Positions 55,738 through 64,000 of a stretch of 64,000 nt of DNA are shown one piece after another. Origin of the DNA: an uncultured Christensenella sp. (GTDB taxonomy: Bacteria; Bacillota; Clostridia; Christensenellales; Borkfalkiaceae); assembly GCA_910585685.1 (NCBI GenBank), contig CAJUEO010000004.1:83794-147793 (forward strand). The letters run 5' to 3'. The notes under the pieces were generated by a model. That model was not told the origin of the DNA. It was given only the letters and a program-made list of their open reading frames with translations, and searched no databases. Positions within the stretch are counted from its first letter, which is position 1. Every line of letters begins with the position of its first letter. The translations under genes and the position numbers were made by a program.

Positions 55738-56612
55738 AGCGCGTTGCCTCCCTGTTGTGCGGTAAGATTTAAGACAATGGAAATTTTTCCGCCGTCTGCA
55801 CCTATTAAGGTATCTCCGTCGTTGCTGCTTCCGTCCATTGCCCAACGCCATTCGAGCGTGAACGACTGATCGGACTGAGGCATCATAGACAGTTTGGTGT
55901 AGCTTAGCTCGTCAACAGTGAGCCACCTGTCGGTTTGAATAAGCGCGTTGTTCATTCTCAACCTGAAAGTTAAGGGGAAATAGTCAATATCCGAAATATC
56001 TATGTCTCCGGCGTATTTGGGAGTAAGCGCAAATGAGTAATCGAGCGAAACTTCGTAGGGGTTGCGTATTACGAAACTGTATTCCCCCTCGCTGCCCGGC
56101 AAAACTTTATCGTCGAACACCGCAATTACGCCCTGCGCCTCCCACGCGCCGTTTTTATCCTTAATATCTATTACGGGACTGCCCTCGAAAGGCAGGTTAA
56201 TTATAGTTACAAACGCGATAAACAGCGCCAAAAATACCGCCAAAACCGCAAGTAGCGCAATATGGACGGGATTGCGCTCGGTAACTTCGTAAGTTCCCAA
56301 AAGCATTTCATCCTCGCCCAATATAGCATAAAATCTGCCGTCCGAAAGATAGAAGCCGTTTTCCTCTTCTCCCTCGCAATCGACAGTGTAAAGTCTTATT
56401 TTATTATTTTTTCCGCTTGAATCTTCTTTTATTTCTTTGTGCGCGAAAATAGCGATTTCTTCCCCGTTAAGGTCAAAAACCTTTTTTTTCGATACGCTGC
56501 CTAAAATTTTGTCGTGTGCGTCGTAAATTATTTTTGCTCCGTGCCCACGGCGGAAATCCCCCTCAAACGGCTGCTGCGTAAGATTTAAGTTGTAGTTTTG
56601 CATTTCTTCCAT
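55734..56612 (-). CDS. membrane protein with TasA-like ectodomain
   Basis: A 292-residue protein with a cytosolic N-terminal half (residues 1-115, strand-rich: KIIYDAHDKILGSVSKKKVF, FYLSDGRFYAILGEDEMLLG), one transmembrane helix (about 116-138) and an extracellular part (YSFVIRNPYEVSLDYSFALT, FRLRMNNALIQTDRWLTVDE, FTLEWRWAMDG) similar in plan to TasA/camelysin domains, also seen in the 56776 protein. Start 56610-56612 is uncertain; ATG 56601-56603 is possible and no strong Shine-Dalgarno is seen. It could nucleate or anchor a surface fibre. Confidence 0.65.
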   Translation of the reverse strand: MEEMQNYNLNLTQQPFEGDFRRGHGAKIIYDAHDKILGSVSKKKVFDLNGEEIAIFAHKEIKEDSSGKNNKIRLYTVDCEGEEENGFYLSDGRFYAILGEDEMLLGTYEVTERNPVHIALLAVLAVFLALFIAFVTIINLPFEGSPVIDIKDKNGAWEAQGVIAVFDDKVLPGSEGEYSFVIRNPYEVSLDYSFALTPKYAGDIDISDIDYFPLTFRLRMNNALIQTDRWLTVDELSYTKLSMMPQSDQSFTLEWRWAMDGSSNDGDTLIGADGGKISIVLNLTAQQGGNAL

Positions 56613-56660
56613 AATTCTTATGCCGCGCTTTCAATGCGTGACAAAATCTTTCGCCGCGCA

Positions 56661-56689
56661 GATATATATAAATACATTCTCTCTCTCAA
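56661..56689 (-). promoter_or_regulatory. promoter of the membrane protein-sipW unit
   Basis: TTGAGA (56684-56689) and TATATC (56661-56666) on the minus strand, 17-base spacer. Confidence 0.5.
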
Positions 56690-56709
56690 ATTTTGGGTAC
56701 AAAACCCCA

Positions 56710-56729
56710 CCTCCCCCGTTTGGGGGAGG
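56710..56729 (-). terminator. GC-rich terminator after the TasA-like gene
   Basis: CCTCCCCC (56710-56717) pairs with GGGGGAGG (56722-56729), loop GTTT; TGGGGTTTTG follows on the minus strand. It separates the two transcripts of the locus, perhaps incompletely. Confidence 0.7.
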
Positions 56730-56775
56730 AAAACTATGTAATTTTGGGTTTTGTCAAAAAAACTTTAATAAACGA

Positions 56776-57588
56776 TTACGGAGTTGTAACAGGTGCTCTT
56801 TCGCTGTTGGAAATTTGAACAATTTCGATAGAAAGGTCAAACTCGATTTTGGTTACTGCGGTATAAACAACGGGAGCATCGGGATCGGAATTATCGGTAA
56901 CGGTAGTTGTATCACCGGTAACCTCAACAACATAGTCGCCGTAGGTGTCTGCACCCTGAGCGGCATAGCCGAGCATTGTGTCGAGCTTGTTATTTGTATC
57001 GGTAGTTGCACCCAAATCCCACTTCCAGGAAAGAGTATAAGCTTGATCTTTTTCACCGATAACTGTTCCTGCTTCGATTTCGGTGCTTACCTTTGCAAGC
57101 TCGGTAGAAACGTCGGCAAGAGTTTTATCCTCTACCAATGCAGTATCACCCCTTTTCAACGTCCACTTAATGGGGCTGTAGGTTGTAGCAGACTCGCCTT
57201 CACCTGATTTAAGAGATACGTCGGACTTAACTTTGAACGTAAGGTCGAGCTTAGCAAGCACTTCTGCAGAACCTGTAACGCCGAAAGTTATCTCGCCCTT
57301 GGTTCCGGGTGCGACAACGTTGCCCGAAGCCTTTACGTCCAACTTAGGATCGCCGGTTGTATCGGTAACGATTGCGGCATCGTTATAGTTTTTACCGAAA
57401 AGATTTTCGGTATTTGCCGTTACTACATAACCCCACTTGGCTACGGTTGCCTGGTTTGAAGGCAAGTTTTTGCTCGAAATGTATCTTGCGAACGTTGAGC
57501 CGCCGATGCACAGCAAGAGCACTACCAACGCAAGGACTATCGCAACAATGATGAGTCTTGTGTTTCTGTTTGTCTTTTTGTTTTCCAT
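56776..57588 (-). CDS. TasA/camelysin-like secreted protein
   Basis: A 270-residue protein. The signal region is hydrophobic (about 12-30, LIIVAIVLALVVLLLCIGGS) and ends STFARYISSKNLPSN, close to SipW-dependent signals (GGTFA-Y type). The mature part reads like the TasA fold: VAKWGYVVTANTENLFGKNY, APGTKGEITFGVTGSAEVLA, FDLSIEIVQISNSERAPVTTP-like end. TasA forms biofilm fibres and camelysin is a surface metalloprotease of the same fold; no zinc motif is seen. AAGGAG precedes the start. Probably the fibre subunit of this locus. Confidence 0.72.
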   Translation of the reverse strand: MENKKTNRNTRLIIVAIVLALVVLLLCIGGSTFARYISSKNLPSNQATVAKWGYVVTANTENLFGKNYNDAAIVTDTTGDPKLDVKASGNVVAPGTKGEITFGVTGSAEVLAKLDLTFKVKSDVSLKSGEGESATTYSPIKWTLKRGDTALVEDKTLADVSTELAKVSTEIEAGTVIGEKDQAYTLSWKWDLGATTDTNNKLDTMLGYAAQGADTYGDYVVEVTGDTTTVTDNSDPDAPVVYTAVTKIEFDLSIEIVQISNSERAPVTTP

Positions 57589-57648
57589 CTTTTTTCTCCT
57601 TTAAAAAGAATTTTTTATTCAGTTCTGCTTTTACAGATACTTTTAAGG

Positions 57649-60600
57649 TTAAGTTACCCACTTGGGATTTTGAGTTACGCCTGCAATTTCGGGATCTCCG
57701 TAATAATGATGAGTATTGTTTATATACCCGTAGTGAACGCCGAAATCAGCGTAAGTATTTGTGCGGATAACGTCGTCCGCCATATATCTTATAAGATCGC
57801 TGTTAGTGCCCGCCTGTTCGGATACTAACGTTTTATGGTTATAAATGTAGAAATTGAAGTTGCGGATATTTGAGTCGACAGCTCCGATTCCGCGCGTTTT
57901 TTGTTTGTCGCCTATTTCGTAAGTGCCGTAATAGACGTAAACGTTTATATTATACTTATAGTTCCAATTTACCTGCGACTCGTAGTTGATTGGAGGATAA
58001 CCGTTGTAACTCGGCGCAGTGAATATGGGGTTGATTGCTATGGGGAAAAACTTTGCCCAGGTTTTAATAAGTCCGCAGCGCTGTGCGTCGGTAGTATAGC
58101 CCTGTGCATTTAGTTCAGCGTCGGTGTACGCGCCGAGATAGACGTTTGCAAACTCAAATATATTTATACCGTCCTGACTGCCCTTATTTCCGAACGAGCC
58201 CTCGTAAACGCGAACGTTTGCATTTGCCTGACCCTGTTGTCCGCGAACAAACAAGCCGCCGTTACGACCGTCGAATGTGCCGCCGTAAATATTTACGTCC
58301 GCCGAGCCCATAACCTGAACGCCGTAATGGCTTGCAGGCCCAGACCCCGTCACGGAGTGAGAAGCGCTTGCAGAGTGATTGAGGTTGCCGCTGAACACGC
58401 CGCCGTTTATTGTTATGGTGGAGCGTTGATTTGTATCCTGAGCGATTTCCACGTCACCCGTTGCCGTAACGGCATTGCCGAATTCCGCATTGAACGTGCC
58501 GTAGTTTACGGTAATGTTTCCCGAACGCGAAACTATTGCCGCGCCGCCGCTGAGGTTGGGATAAAAGCGCCAGCCGTTATAAGTGGCCGTGTTTAAATTT
58601 TGAGCAACGTAGATAAGCTCGTTTAAGTGCGCCCTGCCGCGCGTTTCTATCTTTATAAGTTCGTTTGCGTCGGCAGACGTGTTGTTTTCGTCACCCAACA
58701 TGATATTTCCGCCCTGCACCTTAACGCCGCCTCCGACGGCGCTTACAATGTTGCAACGGTTTATATTTATATTTCCGCCGAAACAGGCAACGGCAAAACT
58801 TTTTATAACAAAGTTATCGAAATAAACGGTATCTCCGCTTGCCGCCGTATTGTACAAGTCATAGTCGTTGTATAGTCCGCGAAAATTTAAATTTAAATTG
58901 CCGTAACAGTTTAACTCTCCGCCCTGAACCCTTATCGCGTTGTTGTTTTCATAGATGCCCGTATAGGTATAGACGCCCGTTTCGCTGTTTCTTTCCCTCT
59001 GCCAAGGGACGTATATGGCATATTGATTTTCCGCCGCATTTTTGGCTACGGTCGTGCTGTCGACGCCGCAAGACGACTCTTTTCCGCTGAAATCAAACTG
59101 TTGCGAGGTCGATACGCCGTTGCTTTTTCTGTTAAGCTCGCAATTTACGTTGTAGCTTGCGCCGCTGTTTTCCAAATTCAAAGTACCTGCGTTTACGCCT
59201 ATCGCAGTTGCGTTATACGCGTTGATTGTTGCTCCGCCTTTAAAGGTAAGGCTTCCGCCGTTGACGGCTACTCCCATACCCTGCGAATTTATTACAACAT
59301 TGCTTGCGGTAACTTTGCCGCCGGGCTTGGTGCCGTTATGCTCGTCGAGGATAGAGTTTAAATATACGCCGACCGAAGTTGCCCTGCCCCTATAAGTTTG
59401 GGTCGTGCCGTCGGGGTTGGTTATTGTTATATTGCCCATACCCTCGGGGTCCTCCCCGACGTAGGTCTTGAATTCAAGATCCCTCGTGCCGGCAACATAG
59501 CCGCTTTTTGCAATATTTATCTGCACCGAGTCGAGGTTTAAGTCCACTGCGTCGCCTATCTCTCCCTCGGACTGCGCCGCCGTACCCATATTTACGGCAT
59601 AAACGCCGAAGCTGTTTGTTCCGCTGGTTATGGTTATATCTCCGCGTATGATCTCGATATCTCCGCGCGTAGCGTATATTCCGTACGAGTCCGAGCCGTG
59701 AATTACAAAATTTGTATCCTTACAGGTAAGGTCGGTCTGAATCGTTTCTTCCGAATTTGTGCCGCGCGCCAAAATACCGTAAGTTGTTTTGCCGACAGAG
59801 TCCGCTCTCAAATCCTTTTCGACTGTAAAGTTGCTGTCGTCTACACTTACCCTGCCGCCGCGCATAAATATTGCCGCGTCCATTGCCGATTTGTCTATCG
59901 ACAAGTCGTCCAAAGGTCGAGGGTCGTCGGTGTGGGAAAGAGTTGCCTTTTTTATAAAATTTGCGCCTTTGACCGACAAAGTGCCGCCGCGCATTGCAAT
60001 TACGCTTCCGTTGTATGTAAATGCCGAGCCCAATTTTTGTATATTAAGCACGCCGCCGGAAGCGGTGTCGCGCAGGCGTTCGCTTATGATACACGAGCCT
60101 TCGCTGTTTTTTGCGAGAGTGCCTACGGGCAACTGCCCGGGGTCAACCGTAGAGAAAGTGCCCGACGTGCTGACGTCCATTTCTCCGCCGACCATATATA
60201 CGCACGCGGAATGCTGTGTGCCGAAGTAGGAATAAAAACTTCCGTCCTCGCTCGCCCTCGCGCTGCCTTCGACGTTTACATTGACGTTTAATTTGCCGCT
60301 CTGCATTTGAACGGCGGCAAAGTTGTTGTAGAGCGCCCTGCCTTCGAGGCTGCCTATAGTGTTTTCCGCAGTTTCGACAACGTCGTGAAAGCCGATTACG
60401 GTTACTTCTTGCGAGTCATATGTATAGGAATAGACGAAAGCCGCCTCGCTGACGTCAAGCGCAGTCACTTCGCCAAGCTGTTCTTCGTTTACCGCAACGT
60501 AGCAATAGGTGTCGGAGTCGATTGAATATCCGCCCGTTCCTATCGATTGATCGAAGTACACGTTGCCGCCTATCATATTGCCCGATGCGTCCTTGCGAAC

Positions 60601-61221
60601 AGGCAACTGCGGCATTGTAGAAGGCGTACCGGCTTTAAGCGGCGTTACCGCGCCGACGGGAATACTCGAATACAGCGCGCCGTCGGTAGTTTTGAGGTTT
60701 GTGTAGTATTCTTTTGCTCGGGGGCCGCTTTCAAACTTGCCGCCGAAAACGTTTAAATCTCCGCCGTCGATTGCAAGAACGTTGCCCGTAGGGTTGTAAA
60801 GTCCGCCGCCGCCCTTAGTGTCGATTATCGTAAGCGCGGTTTCCCCGGATACCGTAACAAGACCTGCGCGGCTTGAACGCTGTATCTCGTTGCCGTTCAA
60901 GTCCAAAGTCAAATTTGCCTGCAAATCGAGCGAGTCGCCCGTCATAATAATGGGCGCCTTCAAGTCCGAACTCAGCTGCACATAATTATAGCCGCTTGAA
61001 ATTGCGTTGAACAAATCGAGCGGAGAACCGACGTTAAAGGGAGTCATAATCTCGTTGCCGAGGTCGTTGCCCTGTCCGCCGATACTCGAGCCCGTGCCGC
61101 CCATTTCGGTTACATATCTCGAATGCGTTAGTATAAGAAGGCTTGAAGCAATGATAAATGCCAGCGCGAGAATTATTATTAAGATTAATCTGATTATACG
61201 TTTAGTGTATAAACCGTTCAT
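57649..61221 (-). CDS. very large secreted protein, beta-helix type, with fibre-class signal
   Basis: A 1190-residue protein. One hydrophobic segment (about 9-32) ends in LTHSRYVTEMGG, the motif shared with neighbours. The rest is made of many short strand-turn units with N/G/V/T patterns and repeated D/N-G motifs (LDLNGNEIQRSS, GGDLNVFGGKFESG, VNINIYGGTFDGRNG-like) typical of right-handed parallel beta-helices (pectate-lyase/adhesin class). No cell-wall anchor (LPxTG) or C-terminal helix is seen, so it is likely held by other proteins. AGAGGT precedes ATG 61219-61221. Likely an adhesin or fibre tip. Confidence 0.7.
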   Translation of the reverse strand: MNGLYTKRIIRLILIIILALAFIIASSLLILTHSRYVTEMGGTGSSIGGQGNDLGNEIMTPFNVGSPLDLFNAISSGYNYVQLSSDLKAPIIMTGDSLDLQANLTLDLNGNEIQRSSRAGLVTVSGETALTIIDTKGGGGLYNPTGNVLAIDGGDLNVFGGKFESGPRAKEYYTNLKTTDGALYSSIPVGAVTPLKAGTPSTMPQLPVRKDASGNMIGGNVYFDQSIGTGGYSIDSDTYCYVAVNEEQLGEVTALDVSEAAFVYSYTYDSQEVTVIGFHDVVETAENTIGSLEGRALYNNFAAVQMQSGKLNVNVNVEGSARASEDGSFYSYFGTQHSACVYMVGGEMDVSTSGTFSTVDPGQLPVGTLAKNSEGSCIISERLRDTASGGVLNIQKLGSAFTYNGSVIAMRGGTLSVKGANFIKKATLSHTDDPRPLDDLSIDKSAMDAAIFMRGGRVSVDDSNFTVEKDLRADSVGKTTYGILARGTNSEETIQTDLTCKDTNFVIHGSDSYGIYATRGDIEIIRGDITITSGTNSFGVYAVNMGTAAQSEGEIGDAVDLNLDSVQINIAKSGYVAGTRDLEFKTYVGEDPEGMGNITITNPDGTTQTYRGRATSVGVYLNSILDEHNGTKPGGKVTASNVVINSQGMGVAVNGGSLTFKGGATINAYNATAIGVNAGTLNLENSGASYNVNCELNRKSNGVSTSQQFDFSGKESSCGVDSTTVAKNAAENQYAIYVPWQRERNSETGVYTYTGIYENNNAIRVQGGELNCYGNLNLNFRGLYNDYDLYNTAASGDTVYFDNFVIKSFAVACFGGNININRCNIVSAVGGGVKVQGGNIMLGDENNTSADANELIKIETRGRAHLNELIYVAQNLNTATYNGWRFYPNLSGGAAIVSRSGNITVNYGTFNAEFGNAVTATGDVEIAQDTNQRSTITINGGVFSGNLNHSASASHSVTGSGPASHYGVQVMGSADVNIYGGTFDGRNGGLFVRGQQGQANANVRVYEGSFGNKGSQDGINIFEFANVYLGAYTDAELNAQGYTTDAQRCGLIKTWAKFFPIAINPIFTAPSYNGYPPINYESQVNWNYKYNINVYVYYGTYEIGDKQKTRGIGAVDSNIRNFNFYIYNHKTLVSEQAGTNSDLIRYMADDVIRTNTYADFGVHYGYINNTHHYYGDPEIAGVTQNPKWVT

Positions 61222-61252
61222 ATTTGATTACCTCTCGCGAGTACCCGAACTA

Positions 61253-62263
61253 TCAACTCTGCTGCGTGAACACCACGTTTATTCTGCTGGGGCTGGACAG
61301 CCCGACGCAGTCTTTCGGATTTATGTCGAACCAGCTTGCGCCGCCGTCCTGACTTGCCTGCAAGCCTGTGCCTGCCTCGTTCCAGCGGCAATCGAACCCG
61401 TCGGGAACGGTGGGCACAATGCTTTTATCGTAGAGCGCCGGATTCCACACGTTTGTTTCATACTCCGAAGAAGGGAGAGCCGACGAGGGAACGCAACGGA
61501 AAAGAAAACTTTTTGTTGCACCCTTGCCGAGCAAATAATCGTCGGTCAAAGGTAAATTGACCGTCAATTTATAATAGTTAAATTTCTGTTCCCTGCGTGT
61601 TGTAACAGAACACATCAGGCTTTCGACCTCCACGTCACCGTAGACGTCGGTGCGGTATGAGGTGTATGTGCTTAAAAGTATGCCCTTACGCTGTGCGTCT
61701 TCCTTTTCGGCGTGCATAGATAACTCGAGCCTGCCGCCCTCGCTGTCTATAAGCTGCCGATAGTCGTTGGGCACTTCCTTATCCCCGATACCTTCGATAA
61801 CCGCGTCGCGGATACCGTTGGGAGAAGCGGGATGTATTTGATAGAGCTCGCTTGCCTTGACCGCGTCGGGATCGGCGGCAACGGATGACGCGCCGCCCGA
61901 AAGCTCGACAAACTGAAACATCATATTTTCGGCAAACCGCTCGGGTATGTACATTATAAAGCTATACCTGTAATCGCGGCTGGTTTCGTCCTTTTTGTTG
62001 TTTACCGTAACTACCGTTTCACTGTAAGCATTCATCTGCACGGCTTCGGCATCCGCAGATACTCTCTGCAAAAAAGGCGCGTTGACAAAGGTGCTCTTTT
62101 TGCCGTCAACTACAAACGAACAGCTTATGCCCGCCACGTTGCCGCTGTTCAACTCATCGTACAGCGTCACATATCGCGCAAAAGAATAAGAGGTGAGAAC
62201 TACGGCACAGACTACCAAAATACAAGTTATCGCAAGCAATATTCTGAAAACGTTTTTTTGCAA
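61253..62263 (-). CDS. secreted protein with fibre-class signal, first gene of the locus
   Basis: A 336-residue protein with one N-terminal helix (about 7-25) ending SYSFARYVTLYDE, the motif shared with the two proteins encoded after it. The mature part is strand-rich (ISCSFVVDGKKSTFVNAPFL, YRYSFIMYIPERF, FNYYKLTVNLPLTDDYLLG, RINVVFTQQS) and could be another TasA-like module; family not certain. The start is unclear: TTG 62261-62263 is the only ATG/GTG/TTG in reach, but the only Shine-Dalgarno (GGGAGG, 62281-62286) lies 17 bases away, so another codon may be used. Confidence 0.65.
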   Translation of the reverse strand: MQKNVFRILLAITCILVVCAVVLTSYSFARYVTLYDELNSGNVAGISCSFVVDGKKSTFVNAPFLQRVSADAEAVQMNAYSETVVTVNNKKDETSRDYRYSFIMYIPERFAENMMFQFVELSGGASSVAADPDAVKASELYQIHPASPNGIRDAVIEGIGDKEVPNDYRQLIDSEGGRLELSMHAEKEDAQRKGILLSTYTSYRTDVYGDVEVESLMCSVTTRREQKFNYYKLTVNLPLTDDYLLGKGATKSFLFRCVPSSALPSSEYETNVWNPALYDKSIVPTVPDGFDCRWNEAGTGLQASQDGGASWFDINPKDCVGLSSPSRINVVFTQQS

Positions 62264-62280
62264 ATGTTCCGTTGTACTTT

Positions 62281-62350
62281 CCTCCCTTTTTTCAATTTCA
62301 TTTAATAGTATCTTGCGTTTGCGAGCAAACGCAAGGGAGCCGACTCCCTT
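62281..62350 (-). promoter_or_regulatory. structured leader with competing Shine-Dalgarno pairing
   Basis: On the minus strand AAGGGAG (62344-62350) can pair with CTCCCTT (62333-62339). The same CTCCCTT is also complementary to the Shine-Dalgarno AAGGGAG (62282-62288). Between lies a perfect hairpin CTTGCGTTTGC/GCAAACGCAAG (62312-62335). The arrangement would let the leader switch between open and closed ribosome sites. The rest of 62264-62677 holds this leader, its promoter, a terminator and AT-rich sequence without a gene. Confidence 0.5.
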
Positions 62351-62374
62351 ATTTCCAGATTATACTATATTATA

Positions 62375-62403
62375 ATAATACACCCTATGTACCTATATTG
62401 CAA
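62375..62403 (-). promoter_or_regulatory. promoter of the surface-fibre locus
   Basis: TTGCAA (62398-62403) and TATTAT (62375-62380) on the minus strand, 17-base spacer. A second -10-like TATAAT at 62359-62364 has no good -35. Confidence 0.65.
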
Positions 62404-62615
62404 GTGTTTTTAAAATTTTTTTACTGTTTTTTGTCGATTTTAGGTGGAAATTTTGGAAAATTTTGCTTATTTGTTGATTGTTCAAAAAAATTGTACATCA
62501 ATTTAACAAATTTAGGAATTTTTTATGACGGCATTTATATTATAAAAAAGCGCAAACCGCGGCAGCAATGCAATGAAATTTTTTATACCCGCGCAGCAGT
62601 GAGATGAAATTTCAA

Positions 62616-62650
62616 AAACACGGGTTCGGATATATTCCGAACCCGTGTTT
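62616..62650 (-). terminator. terminator of the malic enzyme gene
   Basis: AAACACGGGTTCGGA (62616-62630) pairs perfectly with TCCGAACCCGTGTTT (62636-62650), loop TATAT; GTTTTTGAAATTT follows on the minus strand. Confidence 0.92.
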
Positions 62651-62677
62651 AAATATATTTTAAAAATTATTTATAGC

Positions 62678-63850
62678 CTATTTTTTTGCAACGCCCGTCT
62701 TTCGCGCAGCCGCAGCAACGGCTTTTGCCACGCTTTCGTGAGCACGCCCGTCATAGGCGTAAGGTAAAATATAGTCGCGGTTCAACTCGCTGTCGGAAAC
62801 GCACGCGGCTATTCCTTCCGCCGCCGCAATCATCATTTCGCGGTTGACGGTGGTTGCGCGCACGTCGAGCGCACCGCGGAAAAGTCCGGGAAAAACAAGC
62901 ACGTTGTTGATTTGGTTGGGGTGCTCGGAAGAGCCCGTTCCCACGATGTACGCGCCGGCTTCCAAAGCGTCGGTGCGCTGTATTTCTGGCACGGGATTGG
63001 CGCAGGTAAACACTATCGCCCTGTCCGCCATAGACGCCACCATTTGCTTTGAAACGCAGTTGGGTGCGGATACGCCTATAAACACGTCGGCGCCGTTCAT
63101 AGCGTCGGCAAGCTTGCCGCGCAGACGCGCGCGGTTGGTTAGCTTTGAAATTTCCGCGTGAGCGCTGTTTAAGCCTTCGTCACCCTCGCAAATAATGCCG
63201 AAGCGGTCGACCATTGTAACGTCCTTTACCCCGTAGGACAGAAGCATTTTACCTATGGAAATACCGGCGGCACCCGCGCCGTTTATCACCACCTTTAAAT
63301 TTTGCTTATCCTTGCCGACAAGCTTCAACGCGTTTATAAGCGCCGCGGTAACGACAATAGCCGTGCCGTGCTGGTCGTCGTGAAATACGGGAATGTCGAG
63401 CTTACTTTTAAGCTGCGTTTCTATTTGAAAGCAACGCGGCGCGGAGATATCCTCCAAATTAATTCCGCCGAACGAACCCGAAATTATTTCTATCGTCCTG
63501 ATAATTTCCTCGGGGTCCTTTGTTTTGAGGCATATAGGAAAAGCGTCAACGCCGCCGTAAGCTTTGAAAAGCGCGCACTTGCCCTCCATTACGGGCATAC
63601 CCGCTTCGGGTCCGATATCTCCCAAACCCAAAATTGCAGTACCGTCTGTTATGACTGCGACCGTGTTCCAGCGGCGCGTCAACTCGAAGCTCTTTTGAAT
63701 ATCTGCATTTATCGCAAGGCAGGGCTCGGCAACGCCGGGGGTGTACGCAAGCGACAGAGCCTCGCGGCTGTCGGTCGGCACACGGCAAAGCGTTTCGATT
63801 TTGCCCTTCCACTCCGCGTGTTTTTTAAGCGACTCTTCTCTGTAATTCAT
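62678..63850 (-). CDS. NAD(P)-dependent malic enzyme (short bacterial type)
   Basis: A 390-residue enzyme decarboxylating malate to pyruvate. Blocks: SLAYTPGVAEPCLAINAD, TDGTAILGLGDIGPEAGMPV, PVFHDDQHGTAIVVTAALIN with the metal-binding aspartates, and the NAD motif VINGAGAAGISIGKMLL. It lacks the C-terminal phosphotransacetylase domain of MaeB, as in the short form. AGGT precedes ATG 63848-63850. Monocistronic. Confidence 0.93.
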   Translation of the reverse strand: MNYREESLKKHAEWKGKIETLCRVPTDSREALSLAYTPGVAEPCLAINADIQKSFELTRRWNTVAVITDGTAILGLGDIGPEAGMPVMEGKCALFKAYGGVDAFPICLKTKDPEEIIRTIEIISGSFGGINLEDISAPRCFQIETQLKSKLDIPVFHDDQHGTAIVVTAALINALKLVGKDKQNLKVVINGAGAAGISIGKMLLSYGVKDVTMVDRFGIICEGDEGLNSAHAEISKLTNRARLRGKLADAMNGADVFIGVSAPNCVSKQMVASMADRAIVFTCANPVPEIQRTDALEAGAYIVGTGSSEHPNQINNVLVFPGLFRGALDVRATTVNREMMIAAAEGIAACVSDSELNRDYILPYAYDGRAHESVAKAVAAAARKTGVAKK

Positions 63851-63883
63851 ATTGACCTCATATGTTATAATTTTATCTGTTAT

Positions 63884-63912
63884 ATTATATACCTTATTAA
63901 TAATAATGTAAA
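63884..63912 (-). promoter_or_regulatory. promoter of the malic enzyme gene
   Basis: TTTACA (63907-63912) and TATAAT (63884-63889) on the minus strand, 17-base spacer. Nothing else is visible up to base 64000. Confidence 0.8.
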
Positions 63913-64000
63913 TCGTTATTCAAAAAATAATAAAAAGAGTTCGGTAAAAGCGCAATTCCCATAGGGATTAAAAAACAAAAATTTTATAAGAGTTGCACTT

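Noticed and set aside
59698..60291. 197-codon open frame opposite the beta-helix gene
   Set aside because: Shadow of the 57649-61221 gene; no start signal.
62562..62612. 20-base imperfect direct repeat (GCAGCA..TG..ATGAAATTT, twice)
   Set aside because: Three mismatches, no flanking structure and no gene nearby; likely chance in AT-rich DNA.

Overview
The window looks like a chromosomal segment of a Gram-positive, endospore-forming anaerobe of the Clostridia type. The evidence is a complete S10-spc ribosomal cluster in Firmicutes order (with the zinc-ribbon S14 and a KOW protein between map and infA), spoIIR, addAB, NiaR-type NAD control, an NADH-linked [FeFe] hydrogenase, a DltE-free set of small lipoproteins with leucine-rich repeats, and strong AT-rich Shine-Dalgarno/sigma-A promoters. 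An uncultured gut lineage (for example Christensenellales) is a guess only; the sequence alone does not prove it.

Layout. 1-13855 is the minus-strand S10-spc-secY-adk-map-infA-rpmJ-rpsM cluster, driven by a consensus promoter at 13827-13855 with a structured, attenuator-like leader; a second consensus promoter at 378-406 serves rpsM onward. 14101-21591 holds a leucine-rich-repeat lipoprotein, a divergent EF-G paralogue, an operon of a DUF2188 membrane protein with two CobW-family GTPases (one His/Cys-rich, one with a DUF1980-like tail), and a cyclophilin-like lipoprotein. 21622-25820 is an operon for a three-subunit, probably electron-bifurcating hydrogenase (hydC-hydB-hydA). 25874-29532 has unknown membrane/secreted proteins, a membrane-anchored XRE regulator and an OmpR-type two-component pair. 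29645-35037 contains a glycosyltransferase, the NiaR-controlled nadB-nadC-niaR operon, a PRC-barrel-like protein and pnuC. 35060-46441 has small unknown genes with a phage-like three-operator switch, addB-addA, a lipoprotein, a YwaF-like membrane protein, a 2-hydroxyacid dehydrogenase and spoIIR.

46490-51565 is the most plasmid-like stretch: tRNA-Val, tRNA-Gly and tRNA-Cys, a 23-bp duplicate of the tRNA-Cys 3' end 150 bp further on (an attachment-site signature), then a minus-strand module of a VirD4/TraG-like coupling ATPase, a winged-helix/acidic protein, a large unknown protein and a Cys-rich helix-turn-helix regulator, with no relaxase or integrase visible. hisS follows.

53100-62403 is a surface-fibre-like locus: three secreted proteins whose signal peptides end in a common (F/H)(A/S)RY(V/I)(T/S) motif (one TasA/camelysin-like, one 1190-residue beta-helix-like protein), a membrane protein with a TasA-like ectodomain, a SipW-type signal peptidase, and a membrane-anchored protein with two ~184-residue repeats and a C-terminal domain resembling ribosomal protein L15. 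I consider this locus and the coupling-protein module the best candidates for undescribed systems. The window ends with a malic enzyme.

Several genes (addB, the 35060 gene, the 14101 and 20607 lipoproteins, pnuC) have a -10 box only 6-14 bases from the start codon and little or no Shine-Dalgarno sequence, suggesting a class of leaderless or near-leaderless mRNAs.
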